This document shows positions 7,425 through 15,189 of a stretch of DNA of 25,053 bases, one piece after another. The stretch is from contig JAWLCQ010000058.1 in assembly GCA_041687095.1 (NCBI GenBank), positions 1 through 25,053 of the forward strand, given 5' to 3'. This DNA comes from JAWLCQ01 sp041687095. GTDB taxonomy: Bacteria > Planctomycetota > Phycisphaerae > SM23-33. Position 1 is the stretch's first letter. Each line of letters opens with the position of its first letter. A program made the translations under genes and the position numbers. The notes under the pieces were generated by a model. It was not told where the DNA came from. It did no database searches and saw only the letters and a list, made by a program, of their open reading frames with translations.

Positions 7425-7503
7425 GGGTGCCACGGCTGCGCTGTTCGCAGCCGTGCTCGCACAAGCGCGCGGCGGACACGGGTTCTGCGAACCCGTGGCA
7501 CCC
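7425..7503. repeat. Palindromic element with GGGTGCCAC / GTGGCACCC ends
   Basis: The outer inverted repeat GGGTGCCAC (7425-7433) and GTGGCACCC (7495-7503) encloses two hairpins, CGGCTGCG/CGCAGCCG and CGGGTTC/GAACCCG. The gap 7277-7804 otherwise contains a terminator and the promoter below, but no gene. Confidence 0.75.
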
Positions 7504-7548
7504 GGCGGATCGGACTTTGCGTTGGCCCTGAAAATCGCATCGACCCTC

Positions 7549-7577
7549 TTGCCATCCGCCCCCGCCTGTGCTACCCT
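7549..7577 (+). promoter_or_regulatory. Candidate sigma-70-type promoter for typA
   Basis: TTGCCA (7549-7554, five of six matches to TTGACA), a 17-base spacer and TACCCT (7572-7577) lie about 230 bases before the start. A second -10-like TACAAT is at 7604-7609. Confidence 0.45.
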
Positions 7578-7804
7578 ATGAGACTCCTTATGAGAAATGC
7601 CTCTACAATCCGCGACACGTTCTACCGCTGGCGGTTCACCTGCCGTCTGCGGGCGCTGCGCGCGGTGTACTGGCTCGGTGAGGCGGCGTAGCGTCTACCG
7701 AAGCCCCGGACCCGCCGGGGCATGTGACCCCCGGGAACCCGGGCCGTCCCACGCTCAGACCCCACAGACCCCTCCCCCGGCCCGCGGGCCGATCGGAGAA
7801 CCCC

Positions 7805-9655
7805 ATGCAAAGAACCAATATCCGTAACGTCGCCATCGTCGCCCACGTCGATCACGGCAAGACCACGCTGGTCGATCAGCTCCTCCGCCAGAGCGGCCAG
7901 TTCCGCCAGGGCGAGCTGCTGGGCGACTGCATCCTCGACTCCAACCCCCTCGAACGCGAGCGAGGCATCACCATCCTCAGCAAGAACTGCGCCATCGACT
8001 ACGTCGACCGCAACGGCCAGCAGTTCCACATCAACATCGTCGACACCCCCGGGCACGCCGACTTCTCCGGGGAGGTCGAGCGCGTCCTCCGCATGGCCGA
8101 CGGGGTGCTGCTGCTGGTGGACTCCGCCGAGGGCGTCATGCCCCAGACCCGCTACGTGCTGGGCAAGGCCCTGGCGGCCGGCCTGGCGCCGCTGGTGGTC
8201 ATCAACAAGATGGACCGCCCCGACGCCCGCGCCGAGAAGGTCCACGAGCAGGTCTTCGACCTCCTCGTCGAGATGGGCGCCGACGACCACGCCCTCGGAT
8301 TCCCCTGCCTCTACGCCACGGGGCGGGCGGGCTGGGCGACGGGCGACCTGCAGAAGGCCCTCGCCGGGGAAGCGACGGACATCCACGACCTCTTCGACGC
8401 CATCGTCCAGCACGTCCCCGCCCCCGACCTCGACGCCGACGCCCCCCTCCAGGCCCTGATCACCACGCTGGACTACAGCGACTACGTGGGGCGGATCGGG
8501 ATCGGGCGGGTCTTCGCGGGCGTCCTCGAGGCCAACCACGAGATCATCCGCATCGACCGCGACGGAAAGCAGAGCACCCAGCGGATCGGGCAGCTCTTCC
8601 GCTTCCACGGGCTGGGGCGGGTGCAGGTCGAGCGCGTGGACGTGGGCGACCTGTTCGCCGTCGTCGGGCTCGATGAGGTCGACATCGGGGACACCCTCGC
8701 CGATCCCAACGACCCCAAGGCCCTCCCGGGCGTGTCCATCGACGAGCCCACGCTGCAGATGCTCTTCCGCTTCAACGACTCGCCCTTCGCCGGGCGCGAG
8801 GGCAAGTACGTCACCTCCCGCCAGGTCCGCGAGCGCCTGGACAAGGAACTCCAGTCCAACGTCGCCCTCCGCGTGGAGGACCGCGGGGACAGCTTCATCG
8901 TCTGGGGCCGCGGGCTGCTGCACCTGGGCATCCTGCTGGAGAACATGCGCCGCGAGGGCTACGAACTCTCCGTCGGCAAGCCCCAGGTGGTGTACCACAA
9001 GGACGAGAACGGCCGGCGGCTCGAGCCGATCGAGCGGCTGGTGGTGGACACCCCCACGTCGGCCGTCGGGCCCGTGATGCAGCTCGTCGGGGAGCGTCGC
9101 GCGGAGATGGCCCACATGGAGACGGTGGGCCCGCGGACGATGGTGGAGTTCACGATCCCCGCGCGGGGGCTGATCGGCCTGCGGTCGCGCCTCCTCACCG
9201 CCACCGCCGGAGAGGCCATCATGCACCACCGCTTCGAGTCCTACGGCCCCTACCGCGGGGAGATCGCGGGGCGTTCCAACGGGGTCATGATCGCCACCGA
9301 GGCCGGGATGGTGACCGCCTACGCCCTGGAGCAGCTCGCCGACCGCGGGATCATGTTCGTCCGCCCGGGCGACGAGGTCTACGAGGGCCAGATCATCGGG
9401 GAGCACAACAAGGACCGCGACTGCCCCGTCAACGTCGTCCGCCGCAAGAACCTCACGAACATGCGGGCGGCGTCGAAGGACCAGACCGTCGTCCTCAAGG
9501 CTCCGCGGCAGCTCTCCCTCGAAGGCGCCCTGGAGTACATCGAGAACGAGGAACTCGTCGAGATCACGCCCACGCAGGTCCGCATCCGCAAGGCGCACCT
9601 CAAGGAGAACGACCGCGTCCGCGCCGCCCGCCGCGCCGCCACCGTCGAGGTCTGA
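7805..9655 (+). CDS. typA: Ribosome-associated translational GTPase TypA/BipA
   Basis: The 616-residue product is close to the usual size of about 610. It has all G motifs: AHVDHGKTT (P-loop), RGITI (switch I Thr), DTPGHADF and NKMDRPDAR. These are followed by EF-Tu-like domain II, the EF-G-like domains III and V, and the BipA-specific C-terminal region containing ARGLIGLRSRLLTAT and AIMHHRFESYGPYRGEI. The protein hydrolyses GTP on the 70S ribosome and helps large-subunit assembly and growth under stress or cold. The start at MQRTNIRN is preferred over an upstream in-frame ATG because GGAG lies 7 bases before it and homologues begin here. It is monocistronic, preceded by a repeat-rich gap. 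Confidence 0.97.
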   Translation: MQRTNIRNVAIVAHVDHGKTTLVDQLLRQSGQFRQGELLGDCILDSNPLERERGITILSKNCAIDYVDRNGQQFHINIVDTPGHADFSGEVERVLRMADGVLLLVDSAEGVMPQTRYVLGKALAAGLAPLVVINKMDRPDARAEKVHEQVFDLLVEMGADDHALGFPCLYATGRAGWATGDLQKALAGEATDIHDLFDAIVQHVPAPDLDADAPLQALITTLDYSDYVGRIGIGRVFAGVLEANHEIIRIDRDGKQSTQRIGQLFRFHGLGRVQVERVDVGDLFAVVGLDEVDIGDTLADPNDPKALPGVSIDEPTLQMLFRFNDSPFAGREGKYVTSRQVRERLDKELQSNVALRVEDRGDSFIVWGRGLLHLGILLENMRREGYELSVGKPQVVYHKDENGRRLEPIERLVVDTPTSAVGPVMQLVGERRAEMAHMETVGPRTMVEFTIPARGLIGLRSRLLTATAGEAIMHHRFESYGPYRGEIAGRSNGVMIATEAGMVTAYALEQLADRGIMFVRPGDEVYEGQIIGEHNKDRDCPVNVVRRKNLTNMRAASKDQTVVLKAPRQLSLEGALEYIENEELVEITPTQVRIRKAHLKENDRVRAARRAATVEV

Positions 9656-9661
9656 CCCACG

Positions 9662-9689
9662 CCCCGGAACCGCAGCAAGGATTCCGGGG
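9662..9689 (+). terminator. Hairpin after typA
   Basis: CCCCGGAA (9662-9669) pairs with TTCCGGGG (9682-9689), with CC/GG inside; it begins 7 bases after the typA stop. No T-tract follows. Confidence 0.5.
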
Positions 9690-9703
9690 ATGGGACGGAG
9701 CAG

Positions 9704-9830
9704 GCTAGAGGCTAGAGGTTAGAGGTTAGAGGTTAGAGTACGGACGCTCGGGCGTGGACGGAGCGATCAAAGCACCACCGCACGCTCCAAACTCCTGCAC
9801 TCTCACCTCTCACCTCTAACCTCTCACCTT
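9704..9830. repeat. Paired heptamer arrays at a convergent gene junction
   Basis: The left array (9704-9738) is tandem TAGAGGY heptamers. The right array (9799-9830) is the complementary form, CTCTCACCTCTAACCTCTC-like. The two can fold into a long imperfect stem between the ends of typA and the response regulator. No gene is seen here. Confidence 0.75.
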
Positions 9831-9893
9831 GTCCGAACTCTCAGCGGAACGTCGTCCTTCCCCCGCGCAAGCCTGCAATCCACAGCATGCCTG

Positions 9894-10586
9894 CTACCCC
9901 CCCCGGATCGCGCGGACGAGGATCTCGGAGGAGGAGGACTTGGTGACGAAGGCGTCGGCCCCGGCGGAGAGCATCTGGCGGCCCAGTTCGTCCTTGCGGT
10001 ACATCGACAGGCCCACCACGCGGATCTCCGGCCAGGTGCTCTTGATGATCCGCGTCGCCTCCACGCCGTTCATGATCGGCATGGCGATGTCCATCACCAC
10101 CACGTCGGGGTGGAGCATCTCGACGAAGTCGACGGCCTCGCGGCCGTTGTCGGCCTCCCCGACGACCTCGATGTCGGGCTCCTCCTTCAGCAGCGACGCC
10201 AGCCCCCGGCGCAGGATGCTGTGGTCGTCGACCAGCAGCACGCGGATGGCCGTCACCGCCGTCGCCTGCCGGCGAGGCTCGGGGTGGATGTGCGGGGCCG
10301 TAACGTCCCCGTCCGGCGGCCCCTCCCCTTCTGCCGGGAGGGAACCGGGGATGTCTCGATCGGGCGATTCGCCCATGCGCCCGGCCGCGTCGAGGGCCGC
10401 GGGGGACTGCGGATGGCGGTCGGGAAGGGTCGGGCCTCCGCCCGGGGCCCCGGAGGGACGCTCCGGCGAGGCGGGGTGGCTCTCATCGTTCGTCGCGTTC
10501 CAGATCATCTCCAGCACCGCCTTGTCCTGAGGCGCGATGGCCGGCTGCGTCGGCGGCCCGCCGTCTCCACGAAGCTCCAGGGACAC
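9894..10586 (-). CDS. Response regulator, receiver domain only, with disordered N-terminus
   Basis: The last 120 residues are a complete CheY-like receiver domain: IRVLLVDDHSILRRG (acidic pair), DVVVMDIAMP (phospho-acceptor Asp), GLSMYRKD (switch Ser) and AFVTKSSSS (Lys). The sequence resembles NarL/FixJ regulators, but the chain stops at RAIRGG with no LuxR helix-turn-helix. Upstream lie about 110 residues of Pro/Gly-rich, probably unstructured chain. The start is uncertain. GTG at 10586 is chosen because a perfect TATAAT ends 7 bases before it, suggesting a leaderless mRNA; ATG at 10508 or GTG at 10256 (receiver alone) are alternatives. No sensor kinase is adjacent. Without an output domain it may act by protein-protein contact. 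Confidence 0.75.
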   Translation of the reverse strand: MSLELRGDGGPPTQPAIAPQDKAVLEMIWNATNDESHPASPERPSGAPGGGPTLPDRHPQSPAALDAAGRMGESPDRDIPGSLPAEGEGPPDGDVTAPHIHPEPRRQATAVTAIRVLLVDDHSILRRGLASLLKEEPDIEVVGEADNGREAVDFVEMLHPDVVVMDIAMPIMNGVEATRIIKSTWPEIRVVGLSMYRKDELGRQMLSAGADAFVTKSSSSEILVRAIRGG

Positions 10587-10593
10587 TGCCGGA

Positions 10594-10599
10594 ATTATA
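10594..10599 (-). promoter_or_regulatory. TATAAT box just upstream of the response-regulator GTG
   Basis: A perfect -10 hexamer on the minus strand lies 7 bases before GTG 10586. No clear -35 box is visible. The spacing would put the transcript start at or next to the start codon. Confidence 0.5.
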
Positions 10600-10811
10600 G
10601 GGGCCGCACTCAACTCTCCCGCCATTCTAGCGCTCCGCTCTTCCCCCATCACCGGGGGAGACGATTCCCCAGCCCCCTCCGTTGCTTCCCCATGCCCCTT
10701 TGCGGTCCCAGGAGGACGGACCGCCCTCCCCGCCCCGTTACCATTCAATAGAGGCGCCCGAGGGGCGGGTGCCGGATGTACGGTCATCACACAGTGTGGG
10801 AAGGATGTCTT

Positions 10812-12509
10812 ATGATTCATCAGAGCAAGAACACTTGGAGTGCGCTCCGCTACGCGCTGCTGCTAGGGCTGACGGCCGGGCTGATGCTGCCCGCGGTCAC
10901 CCTCGCCGCCGACGCGGAGGAGCGGCAGATCGAGGAACGAGAGATCGGCGAGAGCGATCCGCTCCTGGGCCAGGACGCCGACGAGGACGCCCTGACCGTC
11001 GAACGCGAAGCGTTGGACGACCAAGACACGATCCTCGGGGCGGAGGATCAGCAACTCGGGCAGGCCGCCTTCACCCCGCAGGTCATGAAGGCCAACTGGA
11101 TGATCGGCCATGACGTCCTGTCGGCCGACGGGGAGGAGATGGCGTCGATCGAGGACATCGTCGTGAACCTCAACACCGACGAGATCTCCTACGCCATTCT
11201 GTCCGTCGGCGGGTTCCTGGACATCGGCGACAAGCTGTTCGCCGTTCCGTTCAGCTCGCTGCAGATCTCCGAGGACCAGGAACGGATCGTGTTCCCGATG
11301 TCCGCGGAGGCCCTCGAGCAGTCGCCCGGGTTCGACGCCGCCCAATGGCCCGAATTGAGCGACGCGGAGTGGAACCGCAAGACTCAGCAGTACTGGTCGC
11401 AGCAGCAACAGCAACAGCAGCCGCAGCAGCAGACCCGGCCGCTGAACCAGCAGCAGCAGAACCAGCCGAACCAGCGGCAGCAGCCGAACCAGCCGCTGAA
11501 TCCGCAGGCCCAGCCTCAGCAGTCCCCCCGGATGACGCCGCAGCGTCAGCAGCAGGCGGGGGCGACGGTGAAGTACGTCCAGACCCGCCGGCTGACGGAC
11601 CTGATCGGCCTGCCGGTGAAGGGCCCCGACGGGGAGGACCTGGCGGACATTGAGGACCTCGTGATCGATACGCACGAGAACAAGGTCGTCTACACCCTGG
11701 TGGGCTTCGGCGGATTGCTGGGCATCGGGGAGGAGATGGCGGCGATCCCGTGGAGCGCGATGCAGTTCCGCCCGCGGCTGGACGCGGCGTTCGTGGACGC
11801 CGACCAGGCCCTGCTCGAGCAGATCGCCTTCAGCGAGGACGACATGCCGGACTTCACGAACGTGGAGTACGGGCAGCGGCTGCACGAGCAGTTCGACGAG
11901 CGGCCGTACTGGGAGACGTTCGGATACGTCGAGCCCGAGATGCAGCAGCAGCCGCAGCAGCGGATGAACGCCTGGCAGCCCGAGAGCGAGTACAACAAGC
12001 TGTACAACGCCCAGCAGACGAAGACGATCCAGGGCAAGGTGCAGAGCGTCGGGACGTTCACGCCCGCCGAGGGGGCGGCCCCCGGGACGCGGATGAGCGT
12101 GCGGACGCAGGATGGAAAGCTCATGACCGTCTACGCCGGGCCCCGCAGCTTCTTCCAGAAGCAGAACCTGAACCTCAGCTACGGGGACGACGTGACGATC
12201 ACCGGATCGCAGACGACCGTCAACGGCCGAAACGTCCTGATCGCCCGCGAGTTGAAGGCCCAGGACAAGACGGTCACGCTGCGTGACGAGTCGGGCAAGC
12301 CCCGGTGGACGGCCCAGGACCTGCAGCAGCAGCCCGGCATGCGACAGCAGCCCGGCCAGCAGCAGCAGCAGCCCGGTATGCGACAGCAGCCGGGGCAGCA
12401 GCCTGGCCAGCAGCCCGGGATGCAGCAGCCCGGTCAGGCGCCTCGGGGGACGGACGACAATCAGCCCACGCCCCCGCGGCGTGAGCAGCCCGACGAGCCG
12501 CTTCGCTGA
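10812..12509 (+). CDS. Secreted protein with two PRC-barrel domains and Q-rich linkers
   Basis: The 565-residue product has a signal peptide (about 1-33, hydrophobic YALLLGLTAGLMLPAVTLA, likely cut before AD). PRC-barrel 1 spans about 86-165 (MIGHDVLSADGEEMASIEDI). A polyQ/N linker follows (about 190-250). PRC-barrel 2 spans about 257-330 (LIGLPVKGPDGEDLADIEDL). A beta-rich domain at about 410-500 (KTIQGKVQSVGTF...GDDVTITGSQTTVNGRNVL by ends) looks like an OB-type fold. The tail has repeats of QQPGMRQQPGQ. PRC barrels bind partners such as RNA-processing or photosynthetic proteins; in exported proteins of this type the role is unknown. The start has GGAAGGA 6 bases upstream. The direction is divergent from the response regulator. 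Confidence 0.88.
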   Translation: MIHQSKNTWSALRYALLLGLTAGLMLPAVTLAADAEERQIEEREIGESDPLLGQDADEDALTVEREALDDQDTILGAEDQQLGQAAFTPQVMKANWMIGHDVLSADGEEMASIEDIVVNLNTDEISYAILSVGGFLDIGDKLFAVPFSSLQISEDQERIVFPMSAEALEQSPGFDAAQWPELSDAEWNRKTQQYWSQQQQQQQPQQQTRPLNQQQQNQPNQRQQPNQPLNPQAQPQQSPRMTPQRQQQAGATVKYVQTRRLTDLIGLPVKGPDGEDLADIEDLVIDTHENKVVYTLVGFGGLLGIGEEMAAIPWSAMQFRPRLDAAFVDADQALLEQIAFSEDDMPDFTNVEYGQRLHEQFDERPYWETFGYVEPEMQQQPQQRMNAWQPESEYNKLYNAQQTKTIQGKVQSVGTFTPAEGAAPGTRMSVRTQDGKLMTVYAGPRSFFQKQNLNLSYGDDVTITGSQTTVNGRNVLIARELKAQDKTVTLRDESGKPRWTAQDLQQQPGMRQQPGQQQQQPGMRQQPGQQPGQQPGMQQPGQAPRGTDDNQPTPPRREQPDEPLR

Positions 12510-12580
12510 CCGACGGTGGCAGGACGGCTGATCACCCGCCGCCGGACCGGATGCGGCGCGGCGGGTGTGGCCCATAGAGA

Positions 12581-12622
12581 GGCGGCGGGGAGGATTCGAT
12601 ATCCTCCCCGCCGCCCGCCTTT
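12581..12622 (+). terminator. Strong intrinsic terminator after the PRC-barrel gene
   Basis: GGCGGCGGGGAGGAT (12581-12595) pairs perfectly with 12601-12615 around TCGAT, followed by CGCCTTTTG. It lies 72 bases after the stop and is the best intrinsic terminator in the window. Confidence 0.85.
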
Positions 12623-12744
12623 TGCGCCCGTGGGAGGGGGAAGTGTGGTGGAGCAGTTCTCCGTTGCCCCAGCCCCTCAAGGTTCCTCTGCATTCCGCCA
12701 TCCCGGCCGTCCGGGCCCGCGGCCTTCCCGGCCCTCCCGCCTCC

Positions 12745-12926
12745 CCTAGCAGCCCGTTTAGAAACCGGCTGCTAGAGCAGGCGAGCAGGAGAACAGGTGA
12801 GCAGTAGATTCAAGACATCCATGGAACTTCTGAAGAGCCAACGTGTTACACGCCTGCGGTCTCCTGCTCTCCTGTTCTACTGCTCTATCAGGAAGCATGG
12901 TGTGACTTTGTAAACGGGCTGCTAGG
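12745..12926. repeat. 182-bp MITE-like element with 16-bp terminal inverted repeats
   Basis: The ends are CCTAGCAGCCCGTTTA (12745-12760) and its exact complement (12911-12926). Inside, GAGCAGG/AGAACAGG-type words face their complements (CTCCTGCTCTCCTGTTC), so the whole element can fold. No obvious target duplication and no open frame are seen. It occupies part of the 666-base gap 12510-13175. Confidence 0.75.
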
Positions 12927-12982
12927 GTGCACAACCGTGTCTGCGCAGTGAACCCCGCCGCGGCGGCCGGACGGAGGAAGGG

Positions 12983-13120
12983 GAGAGAAAGGGATTACCC
13001 ACAGATTGATGGGATTACCCAGATGAGATTCTGTCCATCGGAGGTTGCCGGGAGGATGAGGACGCGCCGTTTACTCCCCATCTGTGTAATCCCTCAAATC
13101 TGCGTAATCCCCCTCTCTCT
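12983..13120. repeat. Inverted pair of GGGATTAC-CAGAT repeats
   Basis: The left arm 12983-13025 contains two GGGATTACCCA words. The right arm 13079-13120 is an imperfect complement (CATCTGTGTAATCCC). The arms are about 41 bases and lie in the 3' flank of the OsmC gene. Confidence 0.7.
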
Positions 13121-13175
13121 GGCCCCAGTGGGCAGACCACACGTTGCGCGTAGGAACGGCCGTGCACCCTCTCCC

Positions 13176-13733
13176 CTACGCCGCCTGGACCTTCAGGTCC
13201 ACCGGCACCCCGTGGGTGAGCGTGTTGTACACCGGGGAGAACTGGGCGAGTTCCGCGAGCTTCTCGGGCGCGGCGTCGGACTTCACGTGCATCGTGACCT
13301 CGATCCGCTGGTAGCCGCGCGGCACCTCCTCGGAAAGCCCCAGGAACCCGCGCAGGTCGATCTCGCCGTGAATCTCCGACTCCACCGACTCGATGTGGAT
13401 GCCCCGGGCGGCCGCGTGGCAGACCATCGACGTCGTCACGCACCCTGCCAGGGCGTGCAGGAGCCACTCGACGGGGTTGGGGGCCTCGTCATCGCCCAGG
13501 AGCACCTCGGGCTCATCGCACTGGGCGGTGAACGTCTCCGGGTGCCGCCGATCCTCCCCCGCCCCGTGGAACTCCCCGATCTCGCTCTGGTTGTGCGTCG
13601 AGTCCTGCCACCGGTTCACCACGTGGAACCATGCGGAGCCCAGGTTCGGGTTCTCCCGCATGGCCTCCAGCGTCTCCCGCAACTGCCCGACATCCACCCC
13701 ATTGACGCTGACGGTCTTCGTTTCGTGTGCCAT
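13176..13733 (-). CDS. OsmC-family protein
   Basis: The 185-residue product has the core OsmC/YhfA pattern: FTAQCDEPEVLLGDDEAPNP, then VEWLLHALAGCVTTSMVCHAA, ARGI and the beta-strand SVESEIHGEIDLRG, with the C-terminal SPVYNTLTHGVPV helix region. OsmC and Ohr proteins are thiol peroxidases that reduce organic hydroperoxides; the Cys in AGC is the conserved helix cysteine. A second Cys pair is not in the standard position, so peroxidase activity is not certain. The N-terminal 45 residues (VDVGQLRETLEAMRENPNLG) are an addition common in a planctomycete-type subgroup. The start ATG follows AGGAGACAG; the upstream extension is intergenic repeat DNA. It is monocistronic. Confidence 0.88.
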   Translation of the reverse strand: MAHETKTVSVNGVDVGQLRETLEAMRENPNLGSAWFHVVNRWQDSTHNQSEIGEFHGAGEDRRHPETFTAQCDEPEVLLGDDEAPNPVEWLLHALAGCVTTSMVCHAAARGIHIESVESEIHGEIDLRGFLGLSEEVPRGYQRIEVTMHVKSDAAPEKLAELAQFSPVYNTLTHGVPVDLKVQAA

Positions 13734-13820
13734 GATCTGTCTCCTATATCCCCTGCCTGCAGACGGGTCCGCAGCCGCCGGCCGCCGGTCGCCGGCCGCG
13801 GCACACCCGTCCCGATACTT

Positions 13821-14033
13821 CATTTTAGGGTTACCGTTCACGGGAGTGCGGGCGAGGAGCCCCGCACCGCCTCGAAAAAGGGGACAGGCACCTGCGCGGC
13901 AAGAAGCATGCCGCTGCGGAGCCCGTCCCCTTTTTCGAGGCTCCCTGCGCCTTTCCCGCCTTCGGATCCCGGGGGACCCTTTTCTTCACGCCTTCGCTGC
14001 TGTCTGCGAAGGCGTGAACGGTTACATTTTAGG
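13821..14033. mobile_element. MITE/REP-like element with candidate 9-bp target duplication
   Basis: Direct copies of CATTTTAGG (13821-13829 and 14025-14033) flank inverted ends GTTACCGTTCACG (13830-13842) and CGTGAACGGTTAC (14013-14025). Inside lie a 16-bp perfect stem (CCTCGAAAAAGGGGAC at 13870-13885, complement 13925-13940) with an inner GCGGCA/TGCCGC hairpin, and a second 13-bp stem (13985-13997, 14006-14018). There is no transposase; AAAAAGGGGACAGGCACC-type palindromes are of the kind linked to REP-associated transposases elsewhere. Confidence 0.65.
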
Positions 14034-14137
14034 CATGTTAGATCGTCGCCCGCAGGAGCACGCAGTGCCCCGGGGAGCGCGGATGCACGCCCGCGCAGGT
14101 GCACGCCCGCGCATTGCAGCGCAGCCCCCTTCCCGCG

Positions 14138-14143
14138 TACCAT
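14138..14143 (+). promoter_or_regulatory. TANNNT box immediately before the glycosyltransferase start
   Basis: TACCAT is followed by 7 bases and then the ATG at 14151. No ribosome binding site exists, so a leaderless transcript is likely. Confidence 0.45.
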
Positions 14144-14150
14144 CGGGCGC

Positions 14151-15092
14151 ATGAGTGACCGGGAACGCACCGCTGAACGCATCGCCATCCTCATCCCCTG
14201 CCACAATGAGGAGGCCACCGTCGGGAAGGTGATCGACGACTTCCGCGCGCAGTTGCCGCACGCGACGATCTACGTCTTCGACAACCGCTCCACCGACGCC
14301 ACCTCCACCATCGCCGCCGAGCACGGGGCGGTGGTCCTCAAGGAGCCCCGCAAGGGCAAGGGGTACGTCATCGAGTCCATGCTCGACCGCGTCCGCGCCG
14401 ACCTCTACGTCATGGTCGACGGCGACGCCACGTACCCCCCCGAGCGCGTCCACGACCTGTTGGCGCCCGTCCGGGGGGGGGAGGCGGACATGGCCGTCGG
14501 CGCCCGCCTCAGCGAGTACACGGACACGTCCTTCCGGCCCCTGCACGTGGCGGGCAACTCCCTCGTCCGCGGGCTCATCAACGTCATCTTCGGTGCGCGG
14601 CTGACAGACATCCTCTCGGGCTACCGGGCGTTCAACCGCCGCGTCGTCGAGCGCATCCCCATTGTGTCGGCAGGGTTTGAGGTGGAGACGGAACTCACCA
14701 TCCACATGCTCTACTACCGCCTGGCGATGGTGGAGGTGCAGGTGCCCTACCGCGAGCGGCCCGCCGGTTCGGTCTCCAAGCTCCGCACCTTCCGCGACGG
14801 GTTCCGCGTGCTGTGGAAGCTGTTCAGCCTCGTCCGCGCGTTCAAGCCCCTGACCTTCTTCGGGTCGCTGGCGGTCCTGCTGTTCGTGCTGGGCCTGGTG
14901 GTCGGCATCGCCCCGATCCACGACTACGTCACGACGGGCCGGGTCCCCCACTTCCCCTCCGCCTTCCTCGCCGCGTCCCTCATGATCCTGTCCGCCGGGG
15001 CGTTCGCGGTCGGCCTCATCCTTCACGCCATGAACTGGCGGTTCAAGGAACTGCACAACGTGATGGTGCGGGGGAGAGGCACCAGGGAATAG
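14151..15092 (+). CDS. Family 2 glycosyltransferase, membrane-anchored
   Basis: The 313-residue product has a GT-A fold: IAILIPCHNEEATVGKVIDD (nucleotide site), YVFDNRSTDAT, GKGYVIESM, the metal-binding DGD in YVMVDGDATYPP, and the acceptor region GLINVIFGARLTDILSGYRAF followed by FEVETELTIHML. Two C-terminal hydrophobic helices (about 240-262 and about 275-297) anchor it in the membrane. The layout matches polyprenyl-phosphate sugar transferases of the dolichol-phosphate-mannose synthase group, which load a sugar onto undecaprenyl phosphate. The start is MSDRERT; the long upstream open frame runs through repeats and the antisense of osmC and is rejected. There is no ribosome binding site. 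No sugar-pathway partner gene is adjacent. Confidence 0.9.
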   Translation: MSDRERTAERIAILIPCHNEEATVGKVIDDFRAQLPHATIYVFDNRSTDATSTIAAEHGAVVLKEPRKGKGYVIESMLDRVRADLYVMVDGDATYPPERVHDLLAPVRGGEADMAVGARLSEYTDTSFRPLHVAGNSLVRGLINVIFGARLTDILSGYRAFNRRVVERIPIVSAGFEVETELTIHMLYYRLAMVEVQVPYRERPAGSVSKLRTFRDGFRVLWKLFSLVRAFKPLTFFGSLAVLLFVLGLVVGIAPIHDYVTTGRVPHFPSAFLAASLMILSAGAFAVGLILHAMNWRFKELHNVMVRGRGTRE

Positions 15093-15095
15093 GGG

Positions 15096-15177
15096 CAGAG
15101 GCCAGAGGCCAGAGGTGAGAGGTGAGAGTGCTCGCAGGACGCGTCCCTGTGGACTCTCACCTCTGACCTCTCACCTT
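15096..15177. repeat. Paired heptamer arrays at a second convergent junction
   Basis: CAGAGGCCAGAGGCCAGAGG followed by TGAGAGGTGAGAG (15096-15128) faces ACTCTCACCTCTGACCTC and TCACC (15153-15177). They can form a long stem starting 4 bases after the glycosyltransferase stop and ending 13 bases before the next gene's stop. Same family as at 9704-9830. Confidence 0.75.
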
Positions 15178-15189
15178 CTGCCTGCTCCG

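Noticed and set aside
7622..9598. Minus-strand open frame of 658 codons opposite typA
   Set aside because: Caused by high third-position GC in typA; composition is not protein-like.
9831..9893. Frameshifted LuxR-type DNA-binding domain after the receiver
   Set aside because: Neither alternative frame past the G-run encodes a helix-turn-helix, and heptamer repeats begin within about 65 bases.
10863..12701. Minus-strand open frame of 612 codons opposite the PRC-barrel gene
   Set aside because: Shadow of a real gene with a signal peptide and two PRC barrels.
12927..14150. 408-codon N-terminal extension of the glycosyltransferase
   Set aside because: It runs through GATTAC repeats, antisense of osmC and a MITE-like element; homologues start near MSDRERT.
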